From contig JAOALB010000163.1 of assembly GCA_025331125.1 (NCBI GenBank), forward strand, positions 1 to 64,000: a stretch of DNA of 64,000 nt, written 5' to 3'. Source of the stretch: Mycogone perniciosa (lineage: Eukaryota; Ascomycota; Sordariomycetes; Hypocreales; Hypocreaceae). The position numbers and the translations under genes are program-made. The stretch's first letter is position 1. Every line of letters begins with the position of its first letter. The notes beneath the pieces were generated by a model, which worked only from the letters and a program-made list of their open reading frames with translations, ran no database searches and had not been told where the DNA came from. This document shows, piece by piece, positions 48,731 to 60,400 of the stretch.

Positions 48731-50866
48731 ATATTTTAAACTTTAGTTTATACTTTATTAATATATAGGCTTTGTTTGAATCGTTTATATATGTTTTATA
48801 TAACCATATAATTAATATATATTAAGTTAAATTAAATTAATTTCAATATATTACTACTATAAGATATATATATAATGAATAGCTTCTTTATTTAATTATT
48901 TTAATTAAGGTTAATATGATTTTTTAAATAACCTTTAATAATTTGATTAATATATTTTATTTAAGTATTTAGTAATAAATAATATAGAATATTGAATTTA
49001 TACAATGTTAAATAAATACAGAAATACTTATTAAATCTAAAATATAAGTATTAATTCTGTATTTAAGAGAATTTTAATTAAAATTATAGAATTAACTATA
49101 ATAATTTATAAGCATTTATAAATTAATTTATTTACATTTATTATTCTTTATATAAAAAGGTACAAATATTTAATTTTAATTTTTAACTTTATATATAATA
49201 AGAATTAAATAATAAAATTTAATAAGATTAGGTGTTATAATTATTTTAATATTAAGAAAAGTAAAAGTTTATTATATAATTTATATTTTAAGAGTTTAAT
49301 TACTTTATAAAATATCTAATAAAAAATAACGTTTTATATTATTTCTTTAAACTTTCACAATTTAAAATGCTTTTATATTTTCTTCTAAATTTTATTAATA
49401 CTTTTATCTTTATATATTAAATATTAATAAAGTTTTATTATTATAGTCTTTTAAATTCTCTTTACAATTTAAACTCTTTTATTTAATAATTAACTGTTTT
49501 TGTTATCAAACTTTAAGTTCTTTTTGAAACTTTATTATTATTGGAAATAATATAATACCTTGAAGATATAAAGGTATAATATTATAATTAAATACTTTAT
49601 ACATAATCTAAAATACTATCTATTAATAACATTTATTAAAAGGTTATTTTAAAATCTATTATATATATTTAACCTCTTTTTAATTATGATTACTCAATTT
49701 ATTATATATATTTAGTTCTTCAATATTAAATTGCTTTTAATACATTAAAATATAATAGATTTAGATTTATTTCAAGTTAATTATTCAAATTTATTTGATA
49801 TATTTTATATATTTAATATTTATAAAAGGTTTTAATTCTTTTTAATAAATTTATAAAAGGTTTATATAATATTTTAACACGTTTTACTAAACTATAAATA
49901 ATAATTATAAAGTGTTTAGAAAGTTTCAACTTTTAGAATTAATAGAAAAATAAATTAATTCTTTATTATATATACTTTTACTAAATCTATTTAAATATCT
50001 TTAAACGTAATAATACACTTTAAAAAATAATATTTTATATATATAATCTATAGTTTTCTAATTATATACACAATTTAATATTTTATATTATTTATTATAC
50101 CTTATAATATATATTATATTTTATAGATTTATATTTTATATTTTATACTTTTTAAAGGTATTTCTAAAAATCCAAATATTATTTTAATACATAATTATAA
50201 CCCTTTAAACATTACTTTTTAATATATTATTCATTATTTTTAAATATATTATAGAAAGCTTTTATAAAAATAAAAGGTATACTTAAATCCTTAAATAAAT
50301 TATATCTTATTTATACAGTAATTCACCTTTTATATTCTTTATTAATTTAAACAATACTATAAATACTTTCAACATTTAATATTATAGCTCATTTTTATAT
50401 AATATATTTAATAGTTTTATAATAAATAATAATAGAATTATATTCTTCATAATATAACGGATCAAGAATTTATAATTAATTAGAATTCACTTTTCTTTTA
50501 AGATAAATGTAATAAAAGAATTTACCTTTAATAAAGAAAGTTAAATATACCTTTCAAGTAGTATATTACCTTAATAGTTAACTATATAGGTTTAATTAAT
50601 TTCATTTTTATAGTATAATATAGAACGCTTTCTTGAATAATGTATTATATTTTATAATTATCTAATAATAGTTTTATTAAAGGGCTTTAAATTTAAGTAT
50701 TTTATTACTATTATAATATATTTCATATATAAAAATAATTATTACTTAAAATCTTTTATCTTTTTTATTTTATTTAAGTTTCTTTTTTAAATAAATGGTT
50801 TTTATTATTCAGTTAAAAATCACGTTCTTAATATTCTTTTTAATATATTTAAGTATTTTATATAAA
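48731..50866. other. Old AT-rich sequence, nothing recognised
   Basis: 2.1 kb with stops in all frames, and more frequent tcaa/ttga than in the copia copies. No repeat partner noticed. Confidence 0.35.
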
Positions 50867-50871
50867 ACTTC

Positions 50872-50947
50872 TGTCACATAGCATATAAGGTCACTTATCT
50901 ATGCAGATTGTGTAGAGCTTTACTTTTGCAGGATTTGTGGTCTGACA
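50872..50947. mobile_element. 76-bp solo LTR, almost unmutated
   Basis: The sequence starts TGTCACATAG and ends GGTCTGACA, so the ends form the short inverted repeat TGTCA/TGACA, and it is flanked by the perfect 5-bp duplication ACTTC (50867-50871 and 50948-50952). It retains many CpA and TpG dinucleotides in a surrounding that has almost none. A related, mutated sequence lies at 56590-56667. The simplest reading is a very short LTR left by recombination, inserted after RIP of its surroundings or too short to be a RIP target. A short TIR element is the alternative; no coding sequence is inside. Confidence 0.75.
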
Positions 50948-50952
50948 ACTTC

Positions 50953-53900
50953 TCTTTTATATTTTAAGCCTCTTTAATAATCTTAATCATTAAAAAGGGT
51001 TTATTATTATAATGTTAATAAAGTTAATTTCTTTTTAATTAATATTAAAATTATTATAATTTAAGTAAACATACTTTCAAATTATATTATATTTATTAAT
51101 ATATATTATATTATAAAAAGCTATTTCTTTATTTCCAATAATTTAAACCTTCAACTAATTAATTATTTCCTTAGACTATTTATTATTATATATTAAGGCC
51201 TTTCCTTTATTCAATAATATAAATATAATTACATTCCTTTTTTAAAATAACTATAAATAACTTATAATTATAAATATTATAAATATACTTATTAATTTGT
51301 TATTTATAGATATATATATTTAATTTTTATGAATTAATATCTTAAATCTAAAATATGAAAAGTCTTTATTATTACTTCTATAATTTAATACTTTAAACAA
51401 TATAATGTATTAATTATTATTTTATACACCTTCTTTGAATAATACTAATTAATTTTAAATTTCTGTTATTTATATAAAGTCTATAATTAATTAAGGTTTT
51501 GTAAAATTAATATATTGATTCTATTATACGTTATTATTTTATAAATAATAAAACTAATTTAATTTAATATAGCTTTTTTATAATTAACTTATCCTTTTAT
51601 TTTTGAAAGTAACTTTATATTTTATATATTTTTATATTTGTTATTTGTAATGGTTAGTCTTTAAATCTATGATATATATATTCTTTTAGGCATATATATT
51701 ATTCAATAATAAATATAAAATAGTATTTATTTATTACAAATATTAATTTTATAATTTACCTTATTTATATATAATATACTTTAAACTATTATATTTTAAA
51801 TAATCTTATTAATTATACTTGCAGTTTTTATTATAATAAGAATATTATTTTATTAACTTCCTTTTATACTAAATATTATATTTTTTAAATTTATATCTCT
51901 TTAATCTCTATACTTTATAATACTCATTTATAGTTTTAATATTTAATTTAATATTAATAATTCTAAAATATTCATACTTTATACGTATAATTTATTTTCT
52001 AAAACTATTATAATATTATATTTATAAAATAAAATAAAATGGAAGTTTCATTATAAATATATTATATTTATATCCTTTGAAAGATATTTTATACATTTAT
52101 ATATAATAGAAGTAATTTAACATATAATATAATATTTACTATAAATAAAGTTATTTATAATATAGTTTCTTTATATATAAAAACATATAGATAGTATTTA
52201 GTTAATTTACCTTTTAACCTATTATTTATAAATAGTATATTTTTTAATTTTAAACATAAAATATTATATAGTAATAATTTGTATTATATAAAGTTATTTT
52301 TGTTTTTATTATTGAAATTATTACTTTTAATGCATTTCTTATTATATATAGCAATTTCATTAAAGCATTAAGACTTAATTATAATAATTATTCAGTTTTC
52401 AAAAACCTTTTTATTTTTTTTATAAAGTTAAAATTAAAGCTTTATTGTATTATATTATTGAAATATAATAAATATTTCTTTATTATACTCTATTTCAATA
52501 TACTTTTAACGGTTTAATATATAAATCTTAATTCATATTCTTTTAATATATTATAAATATTGTTTTCATTATATTTGAATATACAATAGCTTCTATTATC
52601 ACATATATTTTAATTAAATAATATATAATTAAAAGCTTTTGCAATTATATTACCTTTTCATTTAAACTTTAAAATAAACCTTTAAAGTTTATAAATTATT
52701 GATTTTCATAAACCTTTATAATCCTCTGAAACGTATGTTGATTTATTATGATTATAATAATATTCTTTGTTTAACTTTTAATTTAGATTTATTATAAAAC
52801 TATTATATAAAAATAACATTTATTTCCTTAACTTTCAAAATATAATTTTTAACATATATAATATAATTAAAGTATTTTCTCCTTTAAATGTCTTATACTT
52901 AATAAAATATAAATAATATTGATTTCTTTACTTTCTTTTATTATTTAAAGGATCCTTTTAAATAGATTTTAATTTTTTTAAAGTATTACTTTTCAATGAC
53001 TTAATAATTAAAAAACCCTTATTAGTCTTTATATTCAAGTAAATTAAAAACTACATAAAATAATTAGATAATTAAATAAAGAATAATCCAAATATTATAA
53101 TATTATTTTTAAAAAGCTTTAAAGACTATATCTTAATTGACCTTTTTAAATACTTTAAGTATTAATCTTTTTGAAAGTATAATATAAAATTTAAAGTAAA
53201 TAAAGTTTAATTTTATAAATTTATAATAATTAGTTATTATTAATAAATTATTATAAAACCTTAATATTTCTAAGTATTAAGTATTAATAATATTATTTTT
53301 ATTTTATACAATTAACTTTTATATATTGAAAGGCATCTTTTTATATAAATGTAGGCCTATTTTATTTTATTATTTTTATTTTTATTGTTACTTTAATTTA
53401 TATTATCATTTGTATTATTATTTTACTTTTAATATACGAGTAAAAAGAAAAAGAAGTTTGAAGTTTATTAAAAGCGAATATTATAAAAATATATTTATAA
53501 CATTATTTTAAAATTCTTTTATACCATTTCTAAATAACTATTATTAATATATAATACTTTAAATTAATTCGCAAAGGATAAATTAAGGTTTATAGGTATA
53601 TATTAATAAGAAGGTTAACAATAAATATAAAGTTTAATAATATAATTAATATTTTATAGAATCAATATTTTTAGTAAATATAATTAATTGATCATTATTT
53701 AAATAACTATATTAAATAATTAATAAATTAATTATATATATATAAAAGACATTTATATATAATTATTAATATTCTGGTAAATATTAATATAATTACTATA
53801 ATAATTAAATAAATAATTATATATTTTAAAGTAATATATATTAATATTATTACCTTTAGCGTAATAATTACTTTTTAATAATTAATTAAACTAATTAATA

Positions 53901-53969
53901 TCCTCTATACCTTTATAACCTAACTTTGGATATAATAAAATTATAATAATATAATAATAAAAGTAAAAA
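50953..53969. other. Old AT-rich sequence, nothing recognised
   Basis: 3 kb of degraded DNA. The short open frame at 53326-53511 is Tyr/Phe/Lys-rich, has no family resemblance and is likely chance. No LTR pair seen. Confidence 0.35.
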
Positions 53970-54650
53970 CCTTAATATAAACTATTTTATAAATTTACAT
54001 TACAATAATTACTTTAACTTTCTATTCTTTAATATATATAGTACCAATAAATTAAGACGTTAAAGTAAACTATTATAATAAATAGAAATATATATTAAAA
54101 AGGTATTATCTTTAAACCTTTTCAAAGTAGTTTCTTTTATTTTAATTAAAGTAAATAGCTTTAAAATAAAACAATAATTGTTATTTTAAATCTTTATAGT
54201 AATTATAGAATTATTTAAAATCGTACTTTGTTGAATTTATAAAACTATGAAATTTAACCTTATAAAGGCAATATCCTTTATATTACCTTTTATAGAAAAT
54301 GGTTATAAAACCTTAAATATAAAAAATAAAAATAAAAGGGAAAATATAATATTATAGAAAGGCTTTTAATAACTTTTGAAAATTATTAGTTAAATTTAGA
54401 ATAATAGTAAAGTATAGTATAGGTATATAAACTGTAAAGGAATAAGTAATTAAACTTAATTTTATGAAAGAATATACTATAATAGTATTACTATATATAT
54501 ATATAGTTAATATCAAGGAAAAGGTAAGGTTAATAGATTTTAAGCGCCGATATAGTTTAATATATTAGTTATATAGTATATATATTAGGTTATACTTACC
54601 AGATACAAAAAAGGCTTTTTAATATTACTAAATATTCATAAATAATAAAC
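53970..54650 (-). mobile_element. Copia fragment (5' LTR, leader, start of gag), copy 4
   Basis: Bases 53970-54400 match the sequence just inside the 5' LTR of copy 1 (about 10010-10478; shared taaactattataataaatag, agtagtttcttttattttaattaaagtaaatagctttaaa). Bases 54403 to about 54650 match the LTR (actatatatatatatag, ttaagcgcc). Its homology stops at about 53970, so the rest of the element is missing. The most decayed of the four copies; no target duplication seen. Confidence 0.65.
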
Positions 54651-56289
54651 CTTCAATTTATAGAATTTAGGAATTCTGTTAAAAGTTATTCCAAACTACA
54701 ATATTAAAAGCTTTTTTAAAGTATATTAAAATTCATATAATATTTATACTTAATAGATCGTATTATATAATTTATTAGATTTTGAAATCTAGTTTATTAT
54801 TATTTCTATATAAAAGGAAACTTTAAAATACTATTTACAAAGAAATAGGTTTTTTAATATTTAAATATAAAATCCTTTTACAGTAATGCTTTTAAGCTAT
54901 TTTTAAAAGAATAGTTTTATATTATAGTATTTACTTAACTTATTATATAAATATAGCTTTTTATAGATAATATAATTCCTGTTTATTTATAAAGACAATA
55001 AAATCAAATATATTAAGGTTTCCTTTTCAAAAATATATACAAATATTAATAAATAAAATACATGAAGTTTTGAATTCCTTTAAATTATTTAATAAAGGTT
55101 TTAAAGATTTATGTTTTAAACCTTTAATCTAAACCATAAAAGTCTTTACCTCTTTATTACTTTATATAAAATATAAGTGTAATAAAGAAAGTATATATAA
55201 TATTAATATATTTCTTTTATTTATAAAGAAATAAAACAATCTTTAACTTTTCTTAATAAAATAAATAATGCCCTTAATATTATAATCATTTAATAAATTA
55301 TATATACTTTTACTTTATTAAAAAGGTTAAAAGTTTTTATAATAAATATCCTTTGAATTTAAGTTGTTTTAACGATATAATATCATTTATAAAGTTAACT
55401 TAAAACTATCTAATGTATTTTTTCATTAATAAAGACTTTTCTTTTTACTTATTATTAATTAAACCTTTTTATACTATTATTTTAATTAATAAAAGTATTA
55501 AATTCCTTTTTTCTTAACAGGTTTTTGTATATCTTTTTAATTTCAATTTATTCCAATTAGTTTTAAATTAAAGAAAATATAATGTAAAAAGTAAGTATAT
55601 ATTATAAAATAAACGTAATTAGAACTATTAAATACTTAAAGAATATAAAGGTTTAAATTATAGAAATATAACCTATTTTAAAGGCTATAGAGTTAATAGT
55701 TAAATATATATAAAAACACTATATAATTTAAATAACCTTTCTTAAAATAATATATTAATTATTATTAAATTATTTAGTAAATCTTTTCTATTTCTATTAA
55801 AAAGTATATATATGATTTTGAAGATTAATATAAACTATTCTATTTTACATAAACTTTTCTATTTTATTTAAACTTTATTTTATAAATTTTAAGATTTTAA
55901 AATAATATAAATATTAAATAAACTAATTATTTAATTAAATAAAATATAGTCTTTCCTTTTATTATATTATAAAATAGAATTATAATTAGATATATTTAAA
56001 GTTAAATTTATAATCAAATTATAAATATAAATAAGTAAAATGAATTTTATAAAACTTTAAAATGCTATAAATTATAAATATTTAAAGCTTTAATTTTCCT
56101 TGAAAAGTTTAAGCCTTTAAACGTTTTTATTATAAGCTTTTAATAGAGAAACTAAGATATAAAACCATTTAAAAATACTATGAATATTTTAAATCAAATA
56201 AAAAGTTTATTCATAAATATAATAAATAAAACCTTTCTCTTTAATATCCCTTTACAAAAACCTTTTTTCCTATTTATTTAAATATATAA
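54651..56289. other. Old AT-rich sequence, nothing recognised
   Basis: 1.6 kb without open frames. Pieces around 54880-55700 may be degraded copia-like sequence (ataaaggtttaaattatagaaatata recalls 8700-8730 of copy 1), not secure. Confidence 0.3.
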
Positions 56290-56589
56290 GAAATAAAGCT
56301 TTACTTTTATACGATTTAGTTTAACAGTTATAAGCCCGGTATTGTTTTGCGCGAAATTATCCGATATACCTTTAGGTTATAAGTTTAATTCTGTTTTAGA
56401 GGAATTAAAATACATTAAGGTTCCCCTTAAAAGGGAATAAGTAAATATATATGGAAAAAGTCCTAGTTTAACCAGATCTAGGCACTGCAGCTATGGTTAA
56501 GGTTAGCAGAAAAAGTCCCCTATACCTTGCCCTTTATATAGGATTACAGGGAATATAGACGCTCTATTCTAACTATTGCACCTAGGCGG
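56290..56589. other. Less-mutated 300-bp island of unknown origin
   Basis: G+C is clearly higher than the flanks (cccggt, gcgcga, ctgcagctatgg). There is a small inverted repeat ttccccttaaaagggaa near 56421-56440. No frame, tRNA or known motif was found. It abuts the LTR-like sequence at 56590 and may be the internal part of the element owning that LTR. Confidence 0.4.
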
Positions 56590-56667
56590 TGTATTATATA
56601 GTATATAAGGTTATCTATCTATATATAAAGAATAGGGCTTTACTTTTGCAGAATTTATAGTCTAATA
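56590..56667. repeat. RIP-mutated relative of the 76-bp LTR
   Basis: tgtattatatagtatataagg ... ctttacttttgcagaattt ... tctaata aligns with the solo LTR at 50872-50947 across its length. Differences are mostly C-to-T and G-to-A. No target duplication, so it may still be attached to internal sequence on its left. Confidence 0.6.
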
Positions 56668-56891
56668 AAAATCAATAAAAGAAATAAACTTTTATAACCC
56701 TTTTTTAATAAAAATAAATTAATATTATTTAAATTAACCCTTTTCCTTTTTTAGATTAAGACTTATTAAATAATAATATAAGCTGCCAGCTTTTAATATT
56801 TTATTACCTATAAGGGATTTATATAACTAGTTTACTTAATGGATATAAATAATGAAATAAACAAACAAATAAACGAAATACTATAGGAGCT
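56668..56891. other. Spacer before Gypsy-C
   Basis: Short AT-rich stretch with no feature. Its last five bases, GAGCT, would be the left target duplication of Gypsy-C, but the right copy lies outside the window. Confidence 0.4.
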
Positions 56892-57358
56892 TGTTATAAC
56901 CCGACCAGGCCAAGGCCCGGGTCCAGAGGAATATCGGAACAATAGGCCAATAGGAATATAATTACTAGGGTATATACTAAATCGCTAATAATTAAGGATA
57001 TATATAAGTAATTATAAACCTTAAATTATTAGGAATATAGCTATATTCCCTAATAATTATTATAACTCTCCTTTATATATATATAGCTGGCTTATTATTT
57101 ATTTAATATAGTTACTTAAACAGTCGTTAATAATTGCATTTACTAGAACTACCTGTTTTATAGAATTATAGTTATATTACCCTGCTTAATATTTATCTTC
57201 AACCTCCCTATTAATATAAACCTATAAACTTTAGTTTATCTTTTAAGAATTAACCCAGGTTATTATATATTAACGACTTTTATTTAAAAGGCTACTGAAA
57301 GTTTTAAGCAATGTTGCAAGTATATCTGCTATAGTATCCTTTTTTAATAACCCCAACA
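56892..57358 (+). repeat. 5' LTR of Gypsy-C
   Basis: It starts TGTTATAACCCGACC and ends AATAACCCCAACA, a TG...CA pair typical of gypsy LTRs. The first ~60 bases are GC-rich (ccgaccaggccaaggcccgg), an island that RIP left alone. Ends are inferred from one LTR only, since the partner is outside the window. Confidence 0.65.
57024..57058. repeat. Palindrome inside the Gypsy-C LTR
   Basis: aattattaggaatatag is followed at once by its reverse complement with one extra C. 17-bp arms, no loop. Possible regulatory or structural site; no function shown. Confidence 0.7.
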
Positions 57359-57367
57359 CTTAACCTT

Positions 57368-57398
57368 TTATCCTACCTTTTCTCTAAAGGTAGGATAA
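57368..57398. repeat. Perfect hairpin just after the Gypsy-C LTR
   Basis: Arms ttatcctaccttt and aaaggtaggataa, 13 bp each, enclose a 5-base loop (tctct). It lies ten bases after the LTR end, where the primer-binding and packaging region is expected. Both arms are intact despite heavy mutation around them. Confidence 0.85.
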
Positions 57399-57449
57399 TA
57401 ATAAAGATAATAATATAAATAAAAGTAAAGATAAAGATAAAATTAATAA

Positions 57450-60400
57450 AATAAAATAACTTTACATTTATATAAAAGAAGCCTTTTAATATATTAAACT
57501 TAATTATATAAAATAGGAATAGTACTATTAATATTTAATTACTAAAAACGCTAAACTTTAATAAATAATTTACTAATAGTAAACAACTATTCTAAACTTA
57601 TAAAACTAGGCCTTACCTGCTTTAAACCTTATATTAAACCTTAAAGGGAATTAACCTTTAAAGGACTTAAAAGAGTTACTTAGAATACAGCCTTTTAAGC
57701 CTTTTAATAAAAGTATTATAATACTTTAACTATTTTTTACTTAACTATATAATTAATTTACCTACTTTTTAACTAGCTTTAATATAAGGATTAATAAAGT
57801 TTCTTTAGCTGTTAAATAATTTAAAAGCAATACTTTAAAATAGTTTAAACTTATTTTAAGGGATTTCTGTAATAATAAAAGTAAAGCTAATAAATAAATA
57901 TAATTTATATTTACTAGCTATAGCTACTTTAAAGAAAAATTAAAGAATATCTTTAATAATATTAATAAAGAATATACTGTAAAAAATAAACTTATAAATT
58001 TAATTTAAAAAAGAAAATACTTTAACTATACTATATATTTTAAAAACTATACTTTTAAAATTAAATAAAAAAACTTTACTTTTATTAAATAATTCTATAA
58101 TAAATTTAAACTAGAAGTTAAAAAGGAAGCCTATAAATTCTTTTATAATAAAAGTATTATTAAGTTTATTAAAAAATAAATAAATATAGACAACTTACTT
58201 TATAAACTTTACTTAAATATAAGAAAAGAATAATAATAATTTAAATATATTTATAAATATTAAAGATATATAAATTAAAGTAAAAAGTAATAAAGATATA
58301 TCGCTAGCTTTAATTATAAAAGATTTAATTAAATGGATTTAAATGCTATTTAAAGGGGAAAGGTAAAAGTTATCTGTTATAACTATAATAAACTAGGATA
58401 TATTTTAAAAGACTATAAAGCTTTATAAGAACTAAAAACTAATAAAGTTTAAAAGCCTGCGCTAAAACTTAAATAAAAGGTTAATATAATTTCAAAAATT
58501 AGTAATTATATATTATTTAACTAGACTATATACTATAATAATATTTACTTTATTTATAAATCTAATAAAGATAAAAGTAAATAATACTTAAAATAACTTA
58601 AAAAAATATTTATAATAAACTAGAAGGGATATTAATTAAAACCTACATTTTTAATTCTTAAAGGTATATTTAAAGAAAATAAAGCAAACAGATATTTACT
58701 ATACCTAGACAGTTTAATGGAATAAAACTTAAACTCTAGTTATATAAAATTAAATAAAGATAATAGTATTTTAAATAAATAAATAATTACTATATTTAAT
58801 TATCAATATTTTAATTAAATTACTTTAAATAATAAAAAATAAACTAGCAGCAGTAACTGTAATAATAAAGATAAAGATAATCTTTTATAATATAGACTAT
58901 TATTATATAATACTATACCTTTAAAACTAGAAAATATACTACCTATAAACAGTAACTTTAAAGGTAAACTAAATAAATATTACCTAAACTTATTTAAACG
59001 AGTTACTATAAGTATATAGTCAAACAAGATAAATTTATACTTATATAAATAGCTTTATATATAAAATAAAGCTAATAATAAAATAAATATTAAAGCTATC
59101 CTAGTTGCGCTAGATATATATAGAAAAACCTATATATTTTTATATATAAAGAGACTATACTATAAATAACTTTACTTATAAAAAGTATTATATTATATCC
59201 TAGGCTACTTATATAATATATAAGTATATAATATACTTTTAAAAGAAAGTAAAGTATAATGTATTTCTGATTAGAATTTTATTTTATTTTATAGAATAAA
59301 TATAGGATTATAATATTTTTAAAGAATAGATTATAATTATATAATAGTAAAACTTTAAAATTATTATTATTAAACTAGATATTAAAACCTTAAAGGAATA
59401 TTATTAGCTATAAAGACTTAAAGGATATAAGTTTAAAGGATATTATATTTACTATTAAGAGAAATTAATAGAATAGTACTTCTACTATAATAAAAGGTTT
59501 AAGTATAATTAATAATACTATTTAAAGTGCAGCAGCTTAAAGTGTATTATATATAAGCGAAATAAATTAAAAGATTAGCACTTATAATAAACTAATAATA
59601 CTTTATATTTATTATTAGACTATATATACTGTTAGAAAAATAAATATATTACTTACCTATAAGAAAAACCTTAAAAATAGCAATTATAAAAGTATATAAA
59701 GTATAAACCTACTTTAAAGGATAAAGAGATTAATTAAATTATACAAAAGCTGTATAAAAACTAATTTAACTTTATTACCTATAAAAAAACTACTTATAAT
59801 AAAAGAAAGTGACATTTACTTTAAAAAACCTTAATTAACTATAAAATTTATGTAAAAAGAAAGGAATTAAAAAAAAATTAATATTATTTATAAAAAGGCT
59901 ATAAAGTAATAATTAATAAGCTATATCTTTTAAAATATTAAATAATAAAAGTAATAATAAAGATTTACTATATTTTAAACTAAAAATACTAATTAAAGGA
60001 TATTAACTATATATATTAATAGATAGCAGAGTAATAGGCAATTTTATTATACCTATAACTATAAATCGCTTATAATTACTTTAAAAAAAGAAAATTAAAC
60101 TATATTAACTTTATTAAGTAAGAGGAGGAGCTTTTATATATAATAATAAATAAGTTAAATAAAAGATTAATTACTTTAAATTTAAGATTACTAAATATAA
60201 AAGAGTAGTTCCCTGTAATATAGCAAATATTAATAAATATAATATTATTTTTCGTTATTTTTAGTTAAAATGCAATAACTTTAATATTAACAGGGAAAAT
60301 AGCTAGTTTTATTAGTATAATAATAAACCTTCTTTAGCGATTAAAACTATTAAAAAAGATTTAACTGCAGGGAAAAAATCCTAGAGTATAAAACCCTTAA

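Noticed and set aside
53326..53511. Plus-strand open frame of 61 codons, Tyr/Phe/Lys-rich
   Set aside because: Composition is what A/T-only DNA yields; no neighbour or repeat support.
56290..56589. A tRNA or small RNA gene in the GC-richer island
   Set aside because: No cloverleaf, A-box/B-box pair or T-arm motif could be found on either strand.
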